Below are positions 52,243-62,878 of a DNA stretch of 64,000 bases, in pieces. Under the pieces are notes generated by a model, which made no database searches, was not told the origin of the DNA, and saw only the letters and a program-made list of their open reading frames with translations. The stretch is taken from positions 186,001 through 250,000 of the forward strand of contig CAWBOJ010000003.1 of NCBI GenBank assembly GCA_963790405.1, in the 5' to 3' direction. Positions within the stretch are counted from its first letter, which is position 1. Each line of letters starts with the position of its first letter. The position numbers were made by a program, and so were the translations under genes. This DNA comes from JBGSMX01 sp963790405. Its GTDB lineage: Bacteria > Actinomycetota > Coriobacteriia > Anaerosomatales > JAGXFU01.

Positions 52243-55200
52243 CTATCCGCCGAGAAGTGTCACCTTCACGACGTGCGTCTCTCCGCCGGGGTCGAGTGGT
52301 ACCAGCGGGTTGTCGAGCACTCGCCCATCAAGTTCGATGCGGGCGATGCCGCGATTGACGCCGCGTGGATTCTCTACGCTGATGGCATAGACTGAGTCAC
52401 CGTAGCGGTACTTCATCGAGTACCCGTGCCACGATTTTGGGATGCACGGCTCGATGCGAAGGTACCGTTCTCCTCCGCGGGTTACCATCCACAGCCCGAG
52501 CGCGTCTTGGACACATACCCGGTAGAACCAACCGGCCGATCCCGTGTACCAGGTCCACCCGCCGCGGCCCACGTGCGGCTCTCCGGCGTAGACGTCAGCG
52601 GCGATCACGTACGGCTCGACTCGGTACGTGTCGGCGAACTCACGGGTTGCCCCGTGGCCAATCGGATTGATGAGACGAAGCAGACTGTGGCCTTCGTCGC
52701 CGTCACCGGTCAGCAAGTGGGCAAGAGCGACCCAGACAGCTGCGTGGGTGTACTGACCGCCGTTCTCGCGCACTCCGGGGACATAGCCTTTGATGTATCC
52801 GGGGTCGTGCGCCATCGTGTCGAAGGGGGGCGTCAGAAGCTGGATCAGTCCGTCCTCGCGTCGGACGAGCTGATCCTCGACGGAGTCAAGGGCCTGTTGT
52901 GCCCGTCCGGCGTCACCGGCACCGGATATCGTTGCCCATGCCTGGGCGATGGCATCGATACGGCACTCCTCGCACTCGTGAGAACCGAGTGGCGTTCCGT
53001 CGTCGAAATACGCACGGCGATACCACGCCCCGTCCCACGCCTCGCGTTCAATGGCTTCCACGAGCTTCGCCGCCCACTGGCGGTAGTCCGTCGCCCGATC
53101 GTGCTCGCCCATCAGCTCACAGATAGGGGCGAAACGCACGAGCACGACATTGAGGAACCACGCCAGCCACACGCTCTCGCCGGTGCCGCCCAGGCCCACC
53201 CGGTTCATGCCGTCGTTCCAGTCACCACCGCCCATCAGCGGTAGGCCGTGGGATCCGGTTGCGCGGGCTGACTCCAGCGCTGCGACGCAGTGTTCGTAGA
53301 TGGTCGCGCTCTTCTCGGAAATCGACGGTTGTAGATAGTTGTCCTCGCGACCAGGTTCGACCTCCGGGCCCTCGAGGTACGGGGTCTTCTCCTGCAGCAC
53401 CCCGGTATCGCCGAGGGCTTCCACGTACTCTGCAACCACAAGCGGCAGCCAGTGCCGATCATCGGTGATGCGGGTGCGTACGCCCCGGCCCGAATACGGT
53501 TGCCACCAATGCAGAACGTCGCCCCGTTCGAACTGATGACGCGACGCCTCGACGATCTGTGCTCGCACGGCCTCCGGGCGCGAGAGCATCATGCACAACA
53601 CGTCTTGAAGCTGGTCCCGGAAACCGAAGGCACCGCTGCTCTGATACGTGGCCGTGCGTCCCCACAGGCGACAAGCGAGCGCCTGATACAAAGCGTTGCC
53701 GTTCACCATCAGATCGAACGCCGGGTCGGGCGTCTTGACCTGTACGTCACCGAGGATCGAGTCCCAGAAATCCTTCACGTCCTCGAGCGCGTTGGTCACG
53801 GCGCCGGATTCACGGTATCGGTCGACGACCGAACGCGCCTCTTCCAGCGTTTGCGTCTGGCCGAGGAGGAATGTGACCGTTTGCTCCTCACCGGGGGCAA
53901 ACTCGAGGTGCGTCATAAGAGCGCCGCAGTTGTCGTGGAACCGCCCGGAACGCTTGTCGAGTCGAGTTCGATGCATCGCTGCGGGATCTGCCGGTCGGCC
54001 GTTTCTGCCTACGAATTCCGTACGGCTCGCGGTCCACGAATGTAGGTCTCGATCGCATGCGAGGAATGCTGCCCGTCCGGGGAAGTCCATGTTGAAGTGA
54101 TTGTGAGCGGTGAGCATGTCGGTCTCGGAGTCGAACCAGGTCGCCACAAGATGCTGCGCCTGGCTACGCGAACTGCCGAGAGCCCACTCGACGAATTGCG
54201 TCACAGACAGCTTCCGCGGACGCCCGCTGACGTTGCGGAGCCGCAGGCGCACGACGCGCACCGGATCATCAACGGGAACGAACCACTCGATGTGCTGCTC
54301 GATGCCGTAGGAGGCGTGCTCGAAGGTCGTGTATCCCTTGCCATGGCGTACGACGTAAGGCTCGTGATCTCGCACGGGCAGGGGAGTGGGACTCCAGAAC
54401 TCGCCGGACTGCTCGTCGCGAATGTAGATCGCTTCGCCGCTTCCGTCTGAGACAGGGTCGTTGTTCCAGGTGGTGACGCGGTTCTCGTGGCTGTTCTTGG
54501 CCCACGTGCACCCGATGCCGGCTTCAGAGACGATGCAGCCGAACTCGGGGGTCGCCATGACGTTGATCCAGGGGGCCGGCGTCGTTACGCCCTTTTCGAG
54601 GGCGATGACGTAGTCTCCGTTCTCGGCAAATCCTCCGTACCCGTTGTCGAATCGGAGAGGGGGACGCTTGAACGCGCGATGGTCGAAGCGCTCAGGCTCT
54701 CGCGAGGGCACGAAGGGAGGCGGATCGACGGGACGGGCCCCTCGGCGATCGAGCTGCAGTTCGATAGGACCGCCATCTCCGTCGAGTGTTGCTCTGGCGA
54801 TGGTGAGCAGAAGGTTCAAGACGTCGGGATGCATCTGGTCGGACCGGCGCAGGAACACGCCACCGGGTTTGTCGATGAGCTGGAGCGCGTGTCCAGTGCG
54901 CACGAGTAGCTTCAAGCGGTCGTCGAGCTCGTCGCTGTAGGCGCTGGGTCGCGTATTGAGCACCACCAGGTCGGCGATCAAACCCTTGTGTCTCCAGTAC
55001 TGGTGGGCGAGCAGCGCCTGTCGCACGAGTGGGGCGTGCTCCATCTCGTCAACACGCACGAGCAGGATCGGATGGTCGCCCGAGATGCCGATCGACCACA
55101 GTCCCGAGATCTGCAACCCGTTCTCGACGGGCGTCGTTACCTTGAGCAGCGATGCCGGGTCGGTGAGTAGCAGGCGCGAGGCGAGGCGCTGCAAGACGAC

Positions 55201-58200
55201 CGATTCCTGGGGCGTGAGTCCCAGGTCGCGCAGCTCGATTTGTGCTGCGGTCCAGCCGAGGTCGATCGCGCGCTGAGCGCTGCGGACATCGTGGTACTTC
55301 TCGGCGAGCCGCACGGCATCCTCACGCGATTCGCCGACGCCCGTCGTGTAGACGAACCGTACGCTCGAGCCCGGAGCGATGACCGCAGAGCGTCGGATCG
55401 AGCACGAGGGATCGAGCACCGAGCCGGTCGTCCCCGACAAGTCGCCTTCTCGCTCGAGCGCGATCGGGTCGTCCACTTGCCGCAGTCTGCCGAGAAAACC
55501 CGCACGGTCGGTCTCGACGGACACGTCGCAGGGCTCGTTCGAATCGCATCCCAGCGTGTGGAAGCCGTAGGGTCGCGATTCTTCGGCGGAACGTGGACGG
55601 CGCGAGAACAGCAGCGTTCCGGTCTCCTCGAGCAGCTCCGTTTCGACGAACAGGTTCGAGAACGATTTGTGGGCCTGGTCGGAGCCTTGCGACGTGAGGG
55701 CGATCTCGAAATACGAGGTGATCTCGAGGCGTCGCGGCTTCAGGCCTCGGTTCACGATCGTCACGCGGCGGATTTCGGCGTCGTCTTCGGGCGAGACGGC
55801 GACTTCTGTGCTGGTCTCGATGTCGTCATCGCGTCGGCGGAACTCGGCTTTGTCGGCCGAGAACGTGACGTAGTACTCGTCCGGGTCGCCCGGCACAGGA
55901 TTGTTGGCCACGCTCCAAACGCGACCCGTGTCGAGATCGCGCAGGTAGAAGAACTGTCCCCAGCAGTCGCGGGTGACGTCTTCGCGATAGCGTGTGACCG
56001 ACATGCCACGCCAGCGGCTGTAGCCACCACCACCGTTCGTGACCATGACCGAGTAGCTTCCGTTGGAAAGGAAGTGAGTGGCGGGGACGGGTGTGTCCGC
56101 AAGTGGATAGGAGCGGGTGATCGGGGGCGGGAGATCGCGGACCGAGCGGACGTTGCGGACTTCTTCGACGTGGGGATGGGCGAGTTGGACGGTGCGTGGC
56201 ACGCGTTCTTGCAGCAGCAGCTCCGCAGAACTCACCATGGGGTCGCGGTGGAAACGGTTGCGCATCGCGGCACCGGTGAGCTCGTTGCCGAGCGCCACGA
56301 GGCTCATGCCCTGGTGGTGGGCAAAATATGCGTTCACCAGCGCTCGGAGCTCGCCCGCAGGGATGCGTCCCGGTGTGTAGTCGATTGCTTCCACGTAGCC
56401 GTACCTGCCGCGCGCCCCCTGCTCGGCCAGTGCGCGGAGGTTCGCAATGACCTCGTGCGGAGCTACGGACAGCGAAAGCACGCTCGCGTAGGGAGCGATG
56501 ACCACGTCGTCAGACAGCCCGCGCTTGAGACCCAGACCAGGCACGCCGAAGGCCTGGTATTGGTAGGTGAGGTCGGCGTCTTTGGCGTTGAAGGCGGACT
56601 CGGAGACACCCCACGGCACTCCTCGCTCACGGCCGTACTGAATCTGGCGTCGAACCACCGAGTCGTACGTCTGATCCAGCAGCGTCAGCGGCCAGCTGTA
56701 CATCAGGAGTCGCGGCATGAGGTACTCGAACATCGAGGCGCTCCACGACAGCAGCGCGCGGCCCCCCTCGGTCTGCGTGATCGAGCGGCCGAGACGGAAC
56801 CAGTGCTCCTGGGGGACATCGCCCTTGGCGATTGCGAGGAAGCTGGCGAGCCGGCACTCGGAGGCCAGCATGTCGTAGTACGAGCCGTCGAGCTTGCCCT
56901 CGGCAGTGTTGTAGCCGATCGAGAACAGCAACCGCTGCGAGTCGAACAGCATCCGGAAATCCGTGTGTTCCCATACCTCGCGCGCGATGTTCGCGTTGAG
57001 GCGCAACCGAGCGAGCAGCTCCACGCAAAACGGGCGTGACTCCCGAATGCCGTTGGCCATCGAGCGCGCCCATGTCGCCGAGGCCTCGCGCCCCGTCGGC
57101 GTGGAACCGGGAGGATCGCTGGCGAGCGAGTCGAGCACACCAAGCGTGTACTCGAGACCCTCGGCAAGACCGACCAGGCTTGGGACGTACTCGGTGACCG
57201 GCACGAGCTCATCGGCACGAGGATCTTCAAGGACAGGGCGGGGTACGTCGGTCAGCAGAGGAGCCCACGGAGTCAGCGTGCCCACAAGCTGGTGAGCTTC
57301 GCGCACGATCGACCGAACGGCGTCGACGGCGGCACGGGCACGTTCGACCGGCGTGGCCGGATGTGGAGACTCGCCCAGGTCGATCGGGGTGTCGCCGACG
57401 AGCTGATCGACTTCTCGCACGGCGGTCGAGACGAACGAATCGAGGCGCTGCAGCAGTGAGTGCCACTCGCCGAGATCTTCCGGCTCGTCCTCTAGCTCGA
57501 CGTCGCGGCGAAACTCTTCGAGCTGCTCGCGGAGCCTGTGCGCGACATCATCAGGGGCAAGGTGGTCTCGCTCGGCGTAGAGATCTTGAACGGCGAGATC
57601 CACGGTGTCCACGAAGCCCTTGAGCAGCTGAGCTCCCAGCAACGGAGCCTCGGACACTTCGAGCAAGGCGATTCGCAGCACCAGCAGGTCACCTGCAAGG
57701 TTGCCGCTGTCAACCGTCGAGATGTAGTTGGGCGGAAGTGCGCGGAGCGTGCGCGTGTCATACCAGTTGTAGAAGTGACCGTTGAATCGCTCGAGACCGA
57801 CCATCGTGTTGAGCGTGCCGGACGTGCGGCTCATGAGACTGTCGAGTGTCAGATAGCCCAAGTCATAGGCGGTCACACAGCTCAGGAGCTGCAACCCGAT
57901 GTTTGTGGGAGAGGTACGGTGCGCGACCTCGCCTTTGGGGTGCTGCTGGAAGTTGTCCGGAGCGAGGTGATGGTCCTCCGAGGTGACGAACGTCTCGAAG
58001 AAGCGCCACGTTCTTCGTGCAAGCACGCGCAGTTCGCGAAGGGCATCTTCGCCGAGGGGCTCGGGGGCTCGTTTGACCGTGCGGGAGACTCGCCAGGCGA
58101 CGAGGGGAGCGGCCGCCCATCCCAGGGCCAGCACAATGGCGAGAACGAGACGTTGGATCGACACTGTGGCCGAGGGAACGAGCAGAACGATGGCCAGCGC

Positions 58201-61042
58201 CGAGGAGGGCCAGAGCGTGCGGGCGAATCCGGCAAGCGTATTGCCGACACGGCGGTCGGCATCCGCCGCGGTCTCCCACTCCAGCAGGTTGCGTCGCGAG
58301 ATCATCATGCGCCACAGTGCGCGTGCGATCGCGTCGGTCATCAGCCAGGCCTGGTGGGGCAGCATGGCGATTTGCAGCAGAGCCTGGGCGGAGTTGCGTC
58401 CGAAGTCGCGCCAGATGCTGCCGGCAGCGGCACTGAGGGGAACCTTGTTGGACCGCAACAACATCGAATCGGCGAGGCTAAAGTACACCGGGAAGAACAC
58501 GAGCAACATCATGAGAAGAGGCCACGCCCAGCTCGGTCCCGGAACAAGAGCCCAGCCGGCCACGATGAGCAACAGCAGTGTTGGCGGCACAAGACTGCGG
58601 CGCAGGTTGTCGACCATCTTCCATCGATGCAGCTGCGACAGGGGGTTGCGCGCGGTGTGCCCGCCTTCGATCGGCACGCGCGGGAACAGCCACGGCACGG
58701 TCTGCCAGTCGCCGCGCACCCAACGGTGGAGTCGCGCCATGTGAGACAGGTAGTTCGGAGGATGGTCGTCGAGGACCTGGATGTCGCTGGCCAGTGCGGT
58801 GCGCAGGAAGTTGCCCTCGATCAGGTCATGCGAGAGCAGCGAGTTTTCCGGGAATCGGCCCTCGAGCACGGCGTTGAAGATGTTGACCTCGTAGATGCCC
58901 TTGCCGGTGAAACTGCCCTCACCGAACACGTCTTGGTAGGTATCGGATACCGCTCCCGCGTAGGGATCGACTCCGGTCACACCTGAATACAGCCATGCGA
59001 AGAATGAGCGGCTCGAGGCCGGCAACGACATCGCGACACGGGGCTGTATAAGGCCGTAGCCGCTCTTGACACGCTCGTCCCCTGGGTCCAGACGCGCACG
59101 GTTCAAGGGATGGGCGATGGTCGAGACGAGTTTTCGTGCCGTATCGCGCGGCATGAGCGTATCCGCATCGAGGGTGAGCACGAACGTCACCGATTCGAGA
59201 AACGCATGATCGCCCATGCGCAGCGAGAAGCTCGTCTCGGTCCAGCCGTGCAGCATCCGGTTGAGCTCGACGAGAGCGCCACGCTTGCGCTCCCAGCCCA
59301 TCCACACACGTTCGATCTCGTTGTACGTTCGGCCGCGGACGAGCAAGTGGAACGGGCGACGACCGTGCTCGGCAAGATAGCGCTCGTTGAGCGTCTCTAT
59401 TCCTTGGCGCGCTGCCTCGATGATCATGGCATCGCCATCGACGCTTTCGCTGTCAGCTCCCTTGAGGTCGCCGAGTAGACCGAATGCAAGGTTCTCGTCG
59501 CGATTGGCGAGATACGTGACCTCGAGGTTGTCGATCACATGCTGTGCCGCCCCCGCCGAGGACAGCAGCGCGGGCACGACGACCAGCGTTCGATGAGCCT
59601 CCTCGATCGGCTCGAGGAAGTCGAGCTTGGGCAAGATACGGGGCGGGAAGACCCATGCGGCGATACGGTTGGTGATGTTCAAAGCGAGGTCGCTCAGAGG
59701 AATAACGGCGACCAGCAAGATGAAGACGAGTCGCCATGAGCTGACACCGGCATTCACAACGCCGCCAGTCAGCAGGATCAGTAGCAGGGCCGTGAACGTG
59801 CCGAGAAGCCCCCAGTAGAACAGACCGTGGTGCCGCAACGGTCCGCGGTAGAGCAGCTCGCGCCCGTGTGGCCGATACAGAACGCTGCGTTCGAGTTTGA
59901 ATCGTCCCTTGCTGATCAAGTGATATCCGACATGCCCGGCGACCGGCTCGGACGGCGCTTCGTCGAGGCTTTGCAGACACCAGCTGATGACCGCCTCGGC
60001 GACTTCGATCTCGCCCAAAGGACAGCGTCGGGCCATCGACTCAAGTGCGTGACGGTAGCGATCCCGGCTCTTGAAATCCATGCGTGGATAGATGCCTACG
60101 GGATCCTGGCGCAGGATCTGTTCTACGAAACTGCACGTCTCAAAAAACGAGCGCCATTCGTAGGCGTCGATGAAACGCACTGCCGTGATCGAGTTGGCGA
60201 TGGAGACCTGGTCTGACGCCTGAAGCTGTTGCAGGTCGCGTGACAGATCGTCCAACGACATGCCGAGGACATCGAGCTGTCGTTCCAGCCAGTCGTTGAC
60301 CGCGCTCACGCCCAGGTCTTCGCCACTGAGGCGCTGTGACAGCCGAAGGTAGAACGCCGGTTCGCGGTGCCCGGCATTCTCGAGTTCGTCGAGCAGCGCT
60401 CGCAGCCCGCTCTCATCGTGTCTGGGCAGTCCGGAGGAGACGATCGGCCCACTCGTCTGCGGCTCGGCCGGCTTGGTGAGAACGAACCACACGTCGGGAG
60501 AGGCGACGAAGATTCTCGACCAGAGCCACTCGTAGCACGATCGGGATAGCCCACACCTCACCTATGGTGAGCGGGGAGATGTCCTGGAATCCATCGATGA
60601 ACCGGAGCAGATACTCTTCGTCGACGCGCGCATCGGTGTGTGCGACGAGTGAGACGATCGCGTCGTAGATGCGAGGGTAGCCTCGATGCTCTCCCTCACG
60701 AATGCTTGGTAGCTCTGCGCCGTAGTCGGGGGGCAAGTCCGCCCGTACGGCGAGAATCTGCTCCTCTAGAAGGTAGTAGTTGTCGAGAAGCCATTCGCTT
60801 GCCGGGGAGATCGGGTGCTGCTCTCGCACCGCCGCAGCCAGTACGGTGTTGTCCGAAGCGAGATCCTCGGCGGCGGCGTTCGTCATCGCGATAAGCGGCG
60901 TGACGCCGGTGACGCCCTCTGCGGTCCATGGATGTCCGGACGCAATCGAGCGAGCGCGCTCCGCCAGCCGATCTGCGGTCAGTAGCTCATCGCGGAACGG
61001 GGCGGAGCCGACAGATTCTGCTCCGACAATGGGACGGGTCAC
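52243..61042 (-). CDS. cyclic beta-1,2-glucan synthase-like giant enzyme (one frameshift)
   Basis: About 2930 residues. GTG 61042 begins the N-terminal domain (PISPASEWLLDNYYLLEEQI, VENLRRLSRRVV). A frameshift near 60420-60440 leads to GLPRHDESGLRALLDELENA, and the rest is open to 52243. Order: membrane helices (FYWGLLGTFTALLLILLTGG) around a GT84-type transferase with LTLDADTLMPRDTA and HRWVRGDWQ, more helices, a glucoamylase-like module (DRRVGN to DFRMLF), a galactose-mutarotase-like region, and a C-terminal GH94 phosphorylase module (FGFRDQLQDVLCMMLSRPEA, MGGGDWNDGMNRVG, GGQYTHAAVWVALAH). This matches NdvB/Cgs, which makes and trims cyclic osmoregulated or envelope glucans. Unusually long gene, single unit. 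Confidence 0.9.
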
Positions 61043-61174
61043 CAGGCGATCATCCCTTCACGATGCGGTGTCGCATTGTTCGATGTGTGGTTGGCCGTTG
61101 TCTTGCTTACCTGACGATGGGGGCTTCACACGCTCCGTATTATCCCCGACCTTGCCACGAGGCGGGCGGGAATG

Positions 61175-61204
61175 TTGCGATATAGATACCCCCCTGGGTA
61201 TAAT
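61175..61204 (+). promoter_or_regulatory. promoter with overlapping CsoR/CstR-like operator
   Basis: TTGCGA (61175-61180), 18 bases, perfect TATAAT (61199-61204). Over the spacer and -10 sits ATACCC-CCCT-GGGTAT (61186-61201), the inverted-repeat, C-run/G-run shape recognised by CsoR-family repressors (Cu(I)-sensing CsoR, persulfide-sensing CstR). It is 32 bases before the rhodanese gene; CstR commonly controls rhodanese-type sulfur genes. The regulator itself is not in the window. Confidence 0.72.
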
Positions 61205-61232
61205 GACACAGACCCACGCTTAGGAGTGTGAG

Positions 61233-61934
61233 ATGAAAAGCGCCAAGACCATCATTTGGATTATCGCCGCTGTCGGGGCGATCTTGCTCGGCATTGTGCT
61301 GTTCAGACCGGCAGGCGGTTCGGTAGAAAATGTCGACGATGCTCGCATGCAAGAGCTCATCGGCGAGGGCGTTCGGGTGATAGACGTGCGCACGGCGGGT
61401 GAATACCAGATGGGCCATATTCCAGGAGCCGAGAACGTGCCGATCAGCGGCTTCGAGGCTGTCGCAGGCTCGTGGGATCCGGCACAGCCCGTAGCGGTGT
61501 ACTGTGCAACGGGCTCCCGGTCGATTAGTGCTGTCCAGTACCTAAGTGATCACGGATTCACCAAGGTGTACCACTTCAACGCCGGGATCATAGCGTATTC
61601 AGGCGAGCTTCAGACCGGCGAGACGATCTCACAAGTTCCCGACTCAGAGACGCTCGACACGCCGGTTCTGTACGAGTTCTACACTGATTGGTGACCTTCG
61701 TGCCAGACGATGGCGCCTGTCGTTGACAGGCTGAAGAAGGAGTACGAGGGTACCGTAGAGTTTCGTCTCTACAACGTCGAGAAGGACGAGGAAGGTTCAG
61801 CGCTTGCCAACGAATTCGGCGCGCAGTACGTTCCGACGTTCGTATTGGTCAACAGCGATGGCTCGGTTGCCGGGCAGGTTGTCGGAGAGACTCCCGAGGA
61901 CTCGCTGCGGGAGCAGCTTGACTCGCTCAAGTAG
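61233..61934 (+). CDS. membrane-anchored rhodanese-thioredoxin, probable selenoprotein (UGA at 61692-61694)
   Basis: 233 codons. N-terminal anchor (TIIWIIAAVGAILLGIVLFR), then a rhodanese domain: RVIDVRTAGEYQMGHIPGAE and the active-site loop VYCATGSRS (Cys persulfide carrier). The frame reaches LYEFYTDW and a UGA at 61692, then goes on without a break: PSCQTMAPVVDRLKKEYEGT, LYNVEKDEEGSALANEFGAQ, YVPTFVLVNSDGSVAGQVVG. In thioredoxins W-C-x-x-C follows this strand; UGA replaces exactly the first Cys (W-UGA-P-S-C). Without readthrough the downstream part would be a thioredoxin lacking its active site. Selenocysteine is the best explanation; a point mutation or error is the alternative. Start ATG 61233 after AGGAGTG. 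Confidence 0.8.
61704..61725 (+). promoter_or_regulatory. candidate bacterial SECIS hairpin
   Basis: CA-(G)-ACGA (61704-61710) pairs with TCGT-TG (61720-61725), with a bulged G. The apical loop TGGCGCCTG begins 17 bases after the UGA and has G as its second base. Bacterial SECIS rules call for a loop about 16-37 bases from the UGA with a G in its first two positions, so the geometry fits. CCTGTC-GTT-GACAGG (61716-61730) is a competing fold. Confidence 0.5.
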
Positions 61935-61974
61935 GCGGGTTTGGGCACCGGCAAACGCAGCTGCGATCTCTCTC

Positions 61975-62001
61975 AAACGGTCCCTCCAGCGGGGGCCGTT
62001 T
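61975..62001 (+). terminator. terminator hairpin of the rhodanese-thioredoxin gene
   Basis: AAACGG-T-CCC (61975-61984) pairs with GGG-CCGTTT (ending 62001, with two unpaired G). The usual U tract is missing after the stem; the sequence goes straight to GTGCG, where the intron-like element starts. Confidence 0.55.
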
Positions 62002-62310
62002 GTGCGTCCAAGAATGATGACAAAGTCGTCTTGCGGGGTATACATTCTTAAGAGGCGGTTGCCTGAATCGGACCGCCCGGACCTTGAGAAGATAGCCGAG
62101 CCGCGAACAGAGGTGAGTGAAGCCTAAGTGACAAGCGAAAGCGGATTCGGCCGGGATGGCAGATGAAGACCTTCGGTAGGTGGCCTCGTGCACAGTCGGT
62201 ACGTCGAGTAAGCAGTGTAGGTACGATCAACGCGTCGGGAGACGCGGACTTGTTCGGAGTTTCGAATCGAGGCCAACGAAGAGTCGGGCATAAGCTCCTG
62301 GGACTGTGAG
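62002..62310 (+). mobile_element. group II intron-like remnant (domain I features, no reverse transcriptase)
   Basis: Gene-free and rich in RNA-like motifs: GTGCG 5' end (62002), GAAGCCTAAG, GCGAAAGC GNRA-capped helix, ACCTTCGGT, GTCGGTACG, GTGTAGGTACGATCAA and CGCGTC-GGGA-GACGCG. Spacing and several of these words resemble domain I of bacterial group II introns, and the element abuts a terminator stem, the favoured insertion site of IIC introns. No reverse transcriptase and no domain V are seen before glnB, so at most a 5' fragment. A further hairpin GCCCGAG with CTCGGGC lies at about 62311-62340; nothing definite is seen from there to 62431. Confidence 0.42.
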
Positions 62311-62431
62311 GGTGCGCCCGAGAGGGACTGGAATCTCACTCGGGCAAGAAACTCTCAAAGACATCCCTTTGAATGGGATCCTCGGGCGGTGCGAAGGCCA
62401 TCCCGGCTTCTCTGTGCTCAGAGCAAAATCC

Positions 62432-62462
62432 GGAAGGCCCGCGCGTGATGCGCGGGCCTTCC
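62432..62462 (-). terminator. terminator of amt-glnB
   Basis: GGAAGGCCCGCGC (62432-62444) pairs perfectly with GCGCGGGCCTTCC (62450-62462), loop GTGAT. On the minus strand it is followed by GGATTTTGC. It closes the glnB transcript about 70 bases after its stop. Confidence 0.8.
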
Positions 62463-62528
62463 GTGCGTTTGCGATGCGCGTCGGTCGAGCACCGAAATCA
62501 TCCAAGTACTCGTTTGTGGGTCAGAAGG

Positions 62529-62867
62529 TCACACCGCGTCCGGCCCCTGTTCCCCGGTCCGAATGCGCATGACGCGCGCCACGTCACTTACGAAGATCTT
62601 GCCATCGCCGATCATGCCGGTGCGCGCCGCCTTGGCAATCGCCTCGAGCGCGTCGTCGACCTCGTGATCGTGCACCACCGCGACGACCATCGTCTTGGGT
62701 AGCAGGTCGATCGTGTACTCCTGGCCGCGCCATTGCTGGACGACACCCTTCTGGATGCCGTGTCCTCGGACCTCAACTACGGTCAGTCCTGCGTGACCAG
62801 TGTCCTCGAGCGCCTGCTTCACTGCCGGCAGTCTATCTGGTCGAAAGATCGCTTCAATGCGCTTCAT
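62529..62867 (-). CDS. glnB: nitrogen regulatory protein P-II
   Basis: 112 residues from ATG 62867 after AAAGGAG. MKRIEAIFRPDRLPAVKQAL start, GLTVVEVRGHGIQKG, T loop with RGQEYTIDLLPK (Tyr as the possible nucleotidylation site), ALEAIAKAARTGMIGDGKIF and the closing VRIRTGE-like VMRIRTGEQG. Trimeric sensor of ATP/ADP and 2-oxoglutarate; next to amt it would act as GlnK and gate the transporter. Confidence 0.95.
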   Translation of the reverse strand: MKRIEAIFRPDRLPAVKQALEDTGHAGLTVVEVRGHGIQKGVVQQWRGQEYTIDLLPKTMVVAVVHDHEVDDALEAIAKAARTGMIGDGKIFVSDVARVMRIRTGEQGPDAV

Positions 62868-62878
62868 GCCTTCTCCTT

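Noticed and set aside
52190..52251. GGCGGATA/TATCCGCC inverted repeat between the membrane protein and glucan synthase genes
   Set aside because: Loop of 46 bases, no U tract, overlaps stop codons; likely chance.
55240..58986. Long open frames (599 and 482 codons) on the plus strand inside the glucan synthase gene
   Set aside because: They are antisense to a gene with clear domain motifs, have His/Arg-rich low-sense composition, and are expected from GC-rich third codon positions.
61692..61694. UGA taken as a plain stop separating a rhodanese gene from a thioredoxin gene starting at 61710
   Set aside because: The downstream part would start after its own active site, keeps the same frame, and has no Shine-Dalgarno at the ATG; the fused reading explains more.
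62306..62340. GTGCGCCCG as the 5' end of a second group II intron
   Set aside because: Only the first bases fit, and no further intron features follow before the glnB terminator.
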